Shown one piece after another: positions 15,868 to 23,501 of a stretch of DNA of 64,000 nucleotides. The stretch comes from Flavobacterium xinjiangense. GTDB lineage: Bacteria; Bacteroidota; Bacteroidia; Flavobacteriales; Flavobacteriaceae. Where the stretch lies: contig NZ_FRCL01000005.1 of NCBI RefSeq assembly GCF_900142885.1, forward strand, positions 124,001 to 188,000. The letters run 5' to 3'. How positions within the stretch are numbered: the stretch's first letter is position 1; each line of letters opens with the position of its first letter. The notes beneath the pieces are model-generated. The model saw only the letters and a program-made list of their open reading frames with translations, ran no database searches and was not told the origin of the DNA. A program made the position numbers and the translations under genes.

Positions 15868-16983
15868 TAGTAAGGAAGTATGTTTTTCCTTAAACTCAGA
15901 AGGAGTAACATTGGTAAATTTCTTGAAAGCGGTATAAAACGTTGATTTAGAGTTAAATCCGCATTCTAATCCAATAGCGACTACTGTATAAGTCGAGTAA
16001 TTTGATTTTATCAGGTATTTTTTTGCTTTTTCGACTCTCAAATAATTAATATAGTCCGAAAAATTGTATCCGCTTTCTTGATTAATTAAGTGAGATAATT
16101 TGCTTGTACTTATTTTCATTTCGGAAGCCAATTTTTCTAAACTAAATGTTGGATCACGAAACCTTTTATTTTTTTCGATGTAGGTTCTTATCTGTTGAAA
16201 TTTATTTTCTTCTACATGGTTGCTGTTTGGAATACTACTTTTATTTTTCTCATCAACCGCAATTGTTTTTCTTAACTGAATGCGTTCCGTCATCAAAGAA
16301 TAATTGTAAAAGCCTTGATAACTAATCCAATATAATAGCGAAGTACTGCTCAAGCGCAAAGGATAATAAATGAAAATTTGGGGATTCATTGTTTTGTCTA
16401 AATTTAATAAAATGGCACAAACCCACATAAGGATGACAATACTTCCAATAAACATGAAATTTTTCAGCCATTTCAAATTATCAAAAGCCAACACTTGCTG
16501 GTACAATTCTGAATATTTAAAAAGTATTAAAATTGCGTTTATAAAAAGATATATGGAGTAAGAAGCATTAACAATCTCTTCTATTTGTGCATATTTTGCA
16601 ATAAAGAGACTTTTGTTTTCATTGTAGAAATAGGGAATAAGTACAATTCGTATTCCTACTTCCAAAATAAATAGGCCAAAGGATATGTAAACATAGGAAG
16701 AAACTTTTTTTTCAATCTTCAAGTAATGAATTAAAAAAATATAAAAAGAGGGAAAAATAAGTACATACCAGGGAATTTGTAATCTTTGAATAAAAAAAGG
16801 GGCATTTGTAAATAGAGTTTCCAATAAGCAAGCTTGAAGGTTATTGAGCATCAAAAAGGCAACCACAAGATTGAGGTATATAATAGATTTGTCTTTTCCG
16901 TTTTTGGAGAATTGAGTGGCAATTATAAAAATAATTCCTAGTAATACTCCTGAAATCATTAAAAAATTGAATATGTGTCTCAT
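15862..16983 (-). CDS. Membrane AraC-family transcriptional regulator (multi-TM sensor + HTH)
   Basis: A 373-residue protein from the ATG at 16983 (a TTG seven codons upstream is the alternative). The first 230 residues form about seven hydrophobic helices; the last 100 hold an AraC-type double helix-turn-helix: F-S-L-E-K-L-A-S-E-M-K-I-S-T-S-K-L-S-H-L-I-N, then V-A-I-G-L-E-C-G-F-N-S-K-S-T-F-Y-T-A-F-K-K and T-P-S-E-F. It is a one-component membrane regulator. The five-gene operon begins 101 bases downstream on the same strand and is the likely target. Confidence 0.88.
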   Translation of the reverse strand: MRHIFNFLMISGVLLGIIFIIATQFSKNGKDKSIIYLNLVVAFLMLNNLQACLLETLFTNAPFFIQRLQIPWYVLIFPSFYIFLIHYLKIEKKVSSYVYISFGLFILEVGIRIVLIPYFYNENKSLFIAKYAQIEEIVNASYSIYLFINAILILFKYSELYQQVLAFDNLKWLKNFMFIGSIVILMWVCAILLNLDKTMNPQIFIYYPLRLSSTSLLYWISYQGFYNYSLMTERIQLRKTIAVDEKNKSSIPNSNHVEENKFQQIRTYIEKNKRFRDPTFSLEKLASEMKISTSKLSHLINQESGYNFSDYINYLRVEKAKKYLIKSNYSTYTVVAIGLECGFNSKSTFYTAFKKFTNVTPSEFKEKHTSLLS

Positions 16984-17004
16984 CTTTATTTTTTTAATAA
17001 TCAA

Positions 17005-17461
17005 CAGACCTTATTCATTTAATCGGTCTGTATTTTTTTCAGCGCGGTAATTATATTAAGATGGTAGTTTAAGTTGATGAATGATTGTTTGTTAGACATC
17101 AACATTGAATCCAAATAAGTAAAAAATATCAAATCATACAAGCATTGAGGTTTAAGTCAATGGATTTGATTATCTGCATCAAAAAATTGTAGGTAACAAT
17201 ATATTTTTAAATATCTAGAGTCGTAAATGAGTTTTTTTGATACAACTAATTTACAAAAATATCAAGTAATATATTAAATAGAATGACTTTATTAAATAGC
17301 ATTAAGATGTAATATGTTGATTTTTAATATTTTAATTTTATTGAGGCTATTCAAAATTATAATTCATAAAAAATCCGACTTGCTTTTCACAAATCGGATT
17401 AATAGATAGGATATATTTAACTGATAGCCAAAAATAGGATTGGGACAAACCTTCCTATTGA
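17005..17461. other. AT-rich intergenic region
   Basis: About 460 bases between two regulator-like genes. It holds the terminator at 17368-17400 and presumably the AraC gene promoter. No protein-like frame or repeat seen otherwise. Confidence 0.55.
17368..17400 (-). terminator. Intrinsic terminator of the AraC-like sensor gene
   Basis: AATCCGA pairs with TCGGATT, followed on the minus strand by a T run. The sequence closely resembles the hairpin at 18432-18465. Confidence 0.75.
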
Positions 17462-18244
17462 TTACTTGAAAATAATTCTGTTTTTTGAATTGATAACTTT
17501 ACTGTAAAGTGTTTCAACAGCATAGTTTTTAATGAAATTAGGTATCTTTTTTAATTCGTTAATTTGGTTTAGAGTCGAGCGTTTGATTGCGCGTGACATT
17601 TTAATCAAATTATCGGTATTGTCTTCGATTTCTAAGGCTAATATTGATTGTAAGATTTCTTTTTTGATTGTGTGGCCAATCATGCCATGCGATGTAACGT
17701 CATCTAATTGCTCGAATTTTTCTGCGATTTTTAGATTTTGTAGACCTTGGTAACTATAATTCGGCTCTCTATGCAAAAATGTCTTCTTCAATTGTGAAAT
17801 TAAGGAACTGTTAGCGTGTGCTGCTTCTTCAGTTTCCACTTTTATAAGAGAAAGTTTAACAGGTATATTTTTTTGGAAATGTAAAATAGTATTTATACTT
17901 CGGGTACTGGTTACTACTGCCGAATGGTGTTTTCTAAGGATTGATTTGTGTCCAGATATACCAAAGCTATGTTTGACGGATCCCTCAGTGCAGTACGCAA
18001 ATAAAATGGAAGATTTACTTAATGGTTCAATACTTAGCAAGGTTTCATCAGAAAAAGTAATGCTGGCCTGAATAGAGGTGATGCCATTTATAAAAGTTAC
18101 TCCATCAATATTTCCCTTAATTAAATTGGAATCTAAGGCTAATTTAAATTCGTTATTATTTGAATTTAAAACTCCTTTGAAGGAAGTTTCCAGTTCATTA
18201 AAAACTTTGTTAATGGTTCCGGCATTAAGATAAATATTTTTCAT
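17462..18244 (-). CDS. AraC-like sensor domain protein without DNA-binding domain
   Basis: A 260-residue soluble protein of unassigned family. The first 150 residues look like the cupin-like N-terminal domain of AraC regulators (beta strands with F-A-Y-C-T-E-G-S-V-K-H-S-F-G and a long loop). The rest is helical, including I-L-Q-S-I-L-A-L-E-I-E and L-N-Q-I-N-E-L-K-K-I-P-N-F-I-K, which is where AraC proteins enter the first helix-turn-helix, but the chain ends within 20 residues at a real stop and a terminator. It may be a truncated regulator or an anti-regulator; the assignment is tentative. Confidence 0.5.
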   Translation of the reverse strand: MKNIYLNAGTINKVFNELETSFKGVLNSNNNEFKLALDSNLIKGNIDGVTFINGITSIQASITFSDETLLSIEPLSKSSILFAYCTEGSVKHSFGISGHKSILRKHHSAVVTSTRSINTILHFQKNIPVKLSLIKVETEEAAHANSSLISQLKKTFLHREPNYSYQGLQNLKIAEKFEQLDDVTSHGMIGHTIKKEILQSILALEIEDNTDNLIKMSRAIKRSTLNQINELKKIPNFIKNYAVETLYSKVINSKNRIIFK

Positions 18245-18431
18245 AAGGCATACTTTTAAATAATTAGAAAAAGAAAATAGACTCCGTTTATTTTAACTAT
18301 TTTGATATATTCAAAGTACGTGATTAGACGAATTTTTTTTGTTACGAAATTATTTAGAAAAGTTTCATAATTAATTGATTAATAGATGTAATCAGATTTC
18401 CTGGTAGATTTTTACCAATAGAAGAATCCAT

Positions 18432-18465
18432 AAAAAAATCCGACTTGCTTTCGCAAATCGGATTT
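18432..18465 (-). terminator. Intrinsic terminator of lpdA
   Basis: AAATCCGA-C-TTGC pairs with GCAA-A-TCGGATTT around a 4-base loop, with a T run on the minus strand. It lies 50 bases past the lpdA stop, and is nearly the same sequence as 17368-17400. Confidence 0.8.
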
Positions 18466-18475
18466 ATATTGTTTT

Positions 18476-18503
18476 GTGGAGATGCACTGCAGTGCATCTC
18501 TAC
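18476..18503. repeat. 28-base near-perfect palindrome
   Basis: The inner 22 bases (18479-18500, centred on CTGCAG) are a perfect palindrome and the outer three pairs extend it with one mismatch. It resembles the GTAGAGAC...GTCTCTAC palindromes scattered in many bacterial genomes, so it may be one copy of an interspersed repeat. Confidence 0.65.
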
Positions 18504-18514
18504 GCGTTTTATGT

Positions 18515-19903
18515 CTATAAATGGATTACTTCGCCATAGGCATCAGCCACGGCTTCCATAACGGCTTCACTCATCGTTGGGTGCGGGTGAATTGATTTTA
18601 GGATTTCGTGTCCTGTAGTTTCCAGTTTACGTGCTACAACCGCCTCAGCAATCATATCCGTAACTCCGGCTCCAATCATGTGACAACCCAACCATTCGCC
18701 GTATTTGGCATCAAAGATTACTTTTACAAAACCATCTGGTGTTCCGGCAGCTTTCGCTTTTCCAGAAGCCGAGAACGGGAATTTACCAATCTTTAATTCA
18801 TATCCTTTTTCTTTAGCTTGTTTTTCAGTTAAACCAACAGATGCTATTTCAGGAGTTGCGTAGGTACAACCTGGTACGTTTCCGTAATCGATAGGTTCTA
18901 CGTGTAATCCTGCAATTTTTTCCACACAGTTGATTCCTTCGGCAGAAGCTACGTGAGCTAATGCTTGTCCTGGTGTAACATCACCAATGGCGTAATAACC
19001 CGGAATGTTAGTTTGGCTATAATCGTTTACTAAAATTTTATCTTTGTCAGTAGCGATACCCACTTCTTCAAGACCAATGTTCTCAATATTGGTTTTGATT
19101 CCAACTGCCGAAAGCAAGATTTCTGCTTCCAGAACTAATTCTCCTTTTGCTGTTTTTACAAATGCTTGTACACCTGCTCCAGTTGTGTCAATTCTTTCTA
19201 CAGAAGAGCTGGTCATGATTTTGATTCCCGCTTTTTTCAAAGAACGTTCCATTTGTTTCGAAATGTCTTCGTCTTCAACAGGAACTACATTTGGCATGAA
19301 TTCAACTATGGTAACATCAGTTCCCATGGAATTATAGAAATGTGCAAATTCTACTCCAATTGCTCCAGAACCTACGATTATCATCGATTTTGGTTGTGTT
19401 GCTAAAGTCATTGCTTGACGGTATCCTATTACTTTTACGCCATCTTGTGGCAAGTTAGGCAACTCACGAGAGCGTGCTCCAGTGGCAATGATGATATGGT
19501 CTGCTTCATATTCAGTAACTTTTGAATCTTTATCAGTAACATCAATTTTTTTTCCTGGTTTTAGCTTTCCAAAACCATCGATGACGTCAATTTTATTTTT
19601 TTTCATCAGGAATTGAACTCCTTTGCTCATTCCGTCTGCAACAGTTCTGCTGCGTTGTACTACCGCAGGAAAATCTTTGTCAAATGATGAAACAGTCAAT
19701 CCGTAATCAGAAGCGTGTTTTAGATAATCAAAAACCTGAGCTGATTTCAGCAATGCTTTTGTTGGGATACAACCCCAGTTTAGACAAACTCCACCTAAGT
19801 TTTCTTTTTCAATTACGGCCACTTTAAAGCCTAATTGTGATGCTCTTATGGCGGTAACATATCCTCCAGGACCACTTCCTAAAACTATAATATCGTATTT
19901 CAT
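18515..19903 (-). CDS. lpdA: Dihydrolipoyl dehydrogenase (E3)
   Basis: A 462-residue flavoprotein, full length. FAD-binding G-S-G-P-G-G at 9-14, redox-active disulfide Cys40/Cys45 in G-G-V-C-L-N-W-G-C, NAD-binding V-G-S-G-A-I-G near 178, and the C-terminal H-P-H-P-T-x-x-E with catalytic His441 and Glu446. It reoxidises the lipoyl groups of the pyruvate and 2-oxoglutarate dehydrogenase complexes and possibly the glycine cleavage system. No E1/E2 gene is adjacent. A hairpin terminator follows. Confidence 0.96.
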   Translation of the reverse strand: MKYDIIVLGSGPGGYVTAIRASQLGFKVAVIEKENLGGVCLNWGCIPTKALLKSAQVFDYLKHASDYGLTVSSFDKDFPAVVQRSRTVADGMSKGVQFLMKKNKIDVIDGFGKLKPGKKIDVTDKDSKVTEYEADHIIIATGARSRELPNLPQDGVKVIGYRQAMTLATQPKSMIIVGSGAIGVEFAHFYNSMGTDVTIVEFMPNVVPVEDEDISKQMERSLKKAGIKIMTSSSVERIDTTGAGVQAFVKTAKGELVLEAEILLSAVGIKTNIENIGLEEVGIATDKDKILVNDYSQTNIPGYYAIGDVTPGQALAHVASAEGINCVEKIAGLHVEPIDYGNVPGCTYATPEIASVGLTEKQAKEKGYELKIGKFPFSASGKAKAAGTPDGFVKVIFDAKYGEWLGCHMIGAGVTDMIAEAVVARKLETTGHEILKSIHPHPTMSEAVMEAVADAYGEVIHL

Positions 19904-20164
19904 TTCAAAGTTTTTTATTTGTTTTTTATTGGTAAAATGAATTCGTAAAAACTTATTTCATTTTGTGTTTTCTTATTTAATTGATTGGGCGAATTTAAGG
20001 ATTTATTCTGTTTTGAGAAAGTTTCAAAGTAATAAAGTAATAAAGTAACAAATTTTCAGAAATTCACTATTATTTTAAATGTAATTACTTGAACTAACGG
20101 CTATGAAACCTTATCAATTAAAACTTTGTGCTATTTTCGCATAAACAAATAACCGAATCAAAAG

Positions 20165-21919
20165 TTAATTCGCTACTGAAAACTGGGAATCATACAAGTT
20201 CTTGTAATACCCACTTTCGCGGTTGATTAATTCCTGATGCGTTCCTTGTTCTACGATCAATCCTTTATCCATAACCACAATTTTGTCAGCGTTTACGATA
20301 GTTGCGAGACGGTGAGCAATAACTATAGAAGTTCTTCCTTCAGTAATAGTTTCGGTGGCTCGCTGAATCAATTCCTCAGAATAGGTATCGATTGAAGATG
20401 TCGCTTCATCCAGAATAAGTATACTTGGATTACTCACATAGGCTCTCAAAAACGCAATCAATTGGCGTTGTCCGGATGATAGCATTACACCGCGTTCTTT
20501 TACGTCAAAATCATAATTATCAGGCAAACTCATGATGAAATCGTGCACCCCAATTTTTTTGGCTGCAGCCAAAACTTGTTCACGAGAAATAGCGGGGTTA
20601 TTTAATGTGATGTTATTGAAAATAGTATCAGCAAAAAGGAAAACATCCTGCAGAACCACCGCAATTTGATTGCGTAACGAACTTAAAGTATAATTCTCGA
20701 TGTTGTGATTGTCAATATAAATAGAACCGCTGTTTATTTCGTAAAAACGGTTTAACAAGTTTATAATCGTTGATTTTCCTGCACCTGTAGAACCTACAAT
20801 GGCAATGGTTTGACCGGCATTTACTTCAAGATGAATTCCTTTAATTACATCTTCTTCAGGAATATAACCAAAACGTACATTTTCAAATCTAATATCGCCT
20901 TTAAAAAGTGGCGCTTCAATTGTTCCTGTATCCTGAATTTGATCTTGAGTGTCCAAAATATCAAAAACACGATTGGCGGAAATCATCCCCAATTGCATCT
21001 CGTTAAATTTATCCGCGATTTGGCGCAATGGATTAAAAAGCATTCCTATGAACATTGTATAAGAAAACAAATCTCCAAAAGTGGTAAAATGATCACCGTT
21101 TAAGATTTTCATTCCGCCGTATAAAACGATAAAGCCTAATGTTAATGACGAAATAATATCAGCAATTGGAAAGAATATGGAGTTATAAAGAATGGTTTTT
21201 ATCCAAGCTCTGTTGTGTTTATCATTGATTTCTTTGAATTTTTCGAACTCAATATCTTCCCTGTTAAAAAGTTGTACGATTTTCATTCCCGTCACTCGTT
21301 CCTGAACAAAGGAGTTCATATTAGCAATTTGCGTACGCACTTCCTCAAAAGCCACTTGCATTTTCTTTTGGAAAATTCGGGTGATGAAAACCAGAATTGG
21401 CATGGCAACAATTACAATCCAAGTCAAGGTCCAGTTCATGTAAAACATAAAAGCCAGTACCACAACCATTTTCATCAAGTCACTGATAATCATAAATAAT
21501 CCCTGACTGAAAATTCGCGCAATCGATTCAATATCCGAGACCGAACGTGTCACCAGTTGTCCCACAGGAACCAGATCAAAATATTTCATTCTGAAACTTA
21601 GAATATGGCGAAATAGCTTGGTTCTAATGTCTTTCACAATGTCCTGCCCAAGCCAGTTGGCCCAATAAACAAAGAAAAATTGCGAAAATACTTCCATCAA
21701 AAGCACAATTCCCATCAAGATTACATACAGTAATAATCCATGCTGGTCTTGCGTTTTTATGTAGCCATCAACGGTTTGTTTTAATAAATAAGGACGCAAA
21801 GCCGCGAATACCGAAAGCGATATGGCAAAAATAATCACGCCATTAAAACGCCATTGATATGGTTTGGTGTATTGTAGTATTCGTTTGAATAATCGGGTAT
21901 CAAATGCTTTTGCTTTCAT
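20165..21919 (-). CDS. ABC transporter, fused permease/ATPase (MsbA-like)
   Basis: A 584-residue half-transporter: six membrane helices in residues 20-310 (type-I exporter fold), then an ATPase domain with Walker A G-S-T-G-A-G-K-S-T, Q-loop V-V-L-Q-D, signature L-S-S-G-Q-R-Q-L, Walker B I-L-I-L-D-E-A-T-S and the H-loop A-H-R-L. It works as a homo- or heterodimer exporting a lipid, peptide or drug; nothing in the context fixes the substrate. It lies 62 bases downstream of truA on the same strand. Confidence 0.93.
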   Translation of the reverse strand: MKAKAFDTRLFKRILQYTKPYQWRFNGVIIFAISLSVFAALRPYLLKQTVDGYIKTQDQHGLLLYVILMGIVLLMEVFSQFFFVYWANWLGQDIVKDIRTKLFRHILSFRMKYFDLVPVGQLVTRSVSDIESIARIFSQGLFMIISDLMKMVVVLAFMFYMNWTLTWIVIVAMPILVFITRIFQKKMQVAFEEVRTQIANMNSFVQERVTGMKIVQLFNREDIEFEKFKEINDKHNRAWIKTILYNSIFFPIADIISSLTLGFIVLYGGMKILNGDHFTTFGDLFSYTMFIGMLFNPLRQIADKFNEMQLGMISANRVFDILDTQDQIQDTGTIEAPLFKGDIRFENVRFGYIPEEDVIKGIHLEVNAGQTIAIVGSTGAGKSTIINLLNRFYEINSGSIYIDNHNIENYTLSSLRNQIAVVLQDVFLFADTIFNNITLNNPAISREQVLAAAKKIGVHDFIMSLPDNYDFDVKERGVMLSSGQRQLIAFLRAYVSNPSILILDEATSSIDTYSEELIQRATETITEGRTSIVIAHRLATIVNADKIVVMDKGLIVEQGTHQELINRESGYYKNLYDSQFSVAN

Positions 21920-21946
21920 ATTTTTTCTTTAAGCCTTATGTTTTAG

Positions 21947-21982
21947 GCTTTAGGCATATTGCTTAAAGCTTATACCTAAAGC
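21947..21982. repeat. Imperfect inverted repeat between truA and the ABC transporter
   Basis: Arms 21947-21958 and 21971-21982 match at 11 of 12 positions (GCTTTAGGCATA / TATACCTAAAGC), and TTTAGGC is tandemly repeated beside them. The right arm reaches the truA stop codon. It may attenuate read-through into the transporter gene. Confidence 0.5.
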
Positions 21983-22716
21983 TATAAATAATCGTATTCT
22001 ATTTCGGTTAAATACAAACCATGCGCCGGAACCGAAAAACCAGCTTTGTCTCTATTTTTACTTTTAATAATAGCATTAAAATCAGCTAATGTAATCTTGT
22101 GTAAACCAATATTTATCAAAGTACCCACAATGGCGCGAACCATATTCCGTAAAAAACGATTCGCCGAAATCGTAAAAATCAGTTTTTCGTTTTCTTGTTT
22201 CCAATAGGCTTCAAAAATCGTGCAATCAAATGTGTTTACATCGGTATTTACTTTAGAGAAACATTGAAAATCAGTATAATTAAACAATATTTCAGCGGCT
22301 TCGTTCATCAAATCCACATCTAGCGGCTGATGAAAATACAAACTTTGTTCTTGCAAAAAAGGATTTTTGAGTGTGTTGATGTGATATTCGTAGGTTCTTT
22401 TTGTAGCGTCAAAACGAGTGTGCGCTTCATCGTGAACGGGAATAATATCATAAACTGCAATGTCTTTTGGCAAGTAGGAGTTGAGCTTGTGTACCAGATT
22501 CGGAATGTCAAAAGGCGTTTCAAAATCAAAATGGGCGTACATTTTCTTGGCATGAACGCCAGTATCTGTTCGTCCCGCTCCCATTAGATTAATCTCGGTA
22601 TTCAATATGGTAGAAACGGCCTTGCTCATCGTTTCCTGCACTGACGAAGCATTAGGTTGGTATTGCCAGCCATGATAATGAGTTCCGTTGTATGCTAATT
22701 TTATAAAATACCTCAA
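21982..22716 (-). CDS. truA: tRNA pseudouridine(38-40) synthase TruA
   Basis: The family starts at M-R-Y-F-I-K-L-A-Y-N-G; here that Met is a TTG codon at 22716. An in-frame ATG at 22773 exists, but the extra 19 residues are encoded by an intergenic repeat-like stretch, so the TTG is preferred, giving 244 residues. Catalytic Asp51 lies in G-A-G-R-T-D-T-G-V-H-A; R-F-D-A-T-K-R-T-Y and N-R-F-L-R-N-M-V-R are the other family motifs. It modifies U38-40 in the anticodon stem of several tRNAs. Confidence 0.93.
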   Translation of the reverse strand: MRYFIKLAYNGTHYHGWQYQPNASSVQETMSKAVSTILNTEINLMGAGRTDTGVHAKKMYAHFDFETPFDIPNLVHKLNSYLPKDIAVYDIIPVHDEAHTRFDATKRTYEYHINTLKNPFLQEQSLYFHQPLDVDLMNEAAEILFNYTDFQCFSKVNTDVNTFDCTIFEAYWKQENEKLIFTISANRFLRNMVRAIVGTLINIGLHKITLADFNAIIKSKNRDKAGFSVPAHGLYLTEIEYDYL

Positions 22717-22847
22717 GTCAATTTTTTTGAAGCTACAAAGATACTTATAAATTTTTTTGCCACGAAGTCGCATAGGCGCAAAGTTTGTTAAGTTTCAATT
22801 TGATTTTTTATTTGGAATTCGAATGTTTAATTTTGCCATAAAATTCT

Positions 22848-22950
22848 AGCCCTGATAGTCCCGAAGTTTCGGGAAAAATCCGTTTCTGTTTTTCCTTTAA
22901 GACAGAAAAGATTGCGACGTATAGCAAGAAACGAGCAAAACGAACTGTCG
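22848..22950. repeat. Structured intergenic element, copy B (ATCC-hairpin-AGAT type)
   Basis: Contains a CCCGAA/TTCGGG hairpin (22860-22873), then ATCC, a TTTCTGT/ACAGAAA stem (22883-22889 with 22902-22908) and AGAT, followed by G-C-rich AGC repeats. The same order is found, on the opposite strand, at 58801-58924. From memory this layout recurs between genes in many Bacteroidota genomes; I know no accepted name. Confidence 0.5.
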
Positions 22951-22963
22951 AAGTAAATAGTTT

Positions 22964-22988
22964 CAAATTGCTTCGTGCCTCGCAATGA
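22964..22988 (-). repeat. TCATTGCGAGG-type interspersed repeat segment
   Basis: The minus strand reads TCATTGCGAGGCACGAAGCA and on to the next six bases. This motif is common as an interspersed palindromic repeat in bacterial intergenic DNA. It abuts the phosphodiesterase start by 9 bases, so it may overlap its promoter or leader. Confidence 0.5.
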
Positions 22989-22997
22989 TACCTAAAT

Positions 22998-23495
22998 ATG
23001 AAAAAAATTCTACTACTTTCCGATACGCATAGTTATATTGACGATACAATTTTAAAATATGTTGCCCAAGCTGACGAAGTTTGGCATGCAGGAGATATTG
23101 GCGATTTGGCTGTGACTGATGCGATAAAAAAACTAAAGCCGTTGCGATGTGTTTATGGTAACATTGATGACGCCAAAGCAAGATTGGAATTTCCGTTGCA
23201 CAACCGTTTTATGTGCGAAGGAGTGGATGTGTGGATTACCCATATTGGCGGTTATCCGGGGAAATACAATTCAAATATTAAAGCGGAGATTGTTGCAAAT
23301 CCTCCAAAATTATTTATTTGCGGACATTCGCATATTCTGAAAGTAATGTTCGATAAAAAACACAATCTGTTGCACATGAATCCAGGAGCAGCAGGAAAAA
23401 GTGGTTTTCATCAAGTGCGTACCATGTTGCGTTTTGTGATTGAAGGCGATAAAATAAAAGATTTGGAGATTATTGAAATCGAAAAAAAGCCGTAA
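22998..23495 (+). CDS. YfcE/MJ0936-type metallophosphoesterase
   Basis: A 165-residue calcineurin-like phosphoesterase of the small one-domain type. All metal motifs are visible: D-T-H at 9-11, G-D-I-G-D, G-N-I-D-D, T-H-I-G-G, G-H-S-H and N-P-G-A. Members hydrolyse phosphodiesters; the natural substrate is usually unknown. It is divergent from truA and convergent with the histidine kinase gene, only 6 bases apart. Confidence 0.92.
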   Translation: MKKILLLSDTHSYIDDTILKYVAQADEVWHAGDIGDLAVTDAIKKLKPLRCVYGNIDDAKARLEFPLHNRFMCEGVDVWITHIGGYPGKYNSNIKAEIVANPPKLFICGHSHILKVMFDKKHNLLHMNPGAAGKSGFHQVRTMLRFVIEGDKIKDLEIIEIEKKP

Positions 23496-23501
23496 TTTAT
23501 T

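Noticed and set aside
19044-19405. Plus-strand frames of 79-97 codons
   Set aside because: Antisense to the central part of lpdA, a strongly supported gene.
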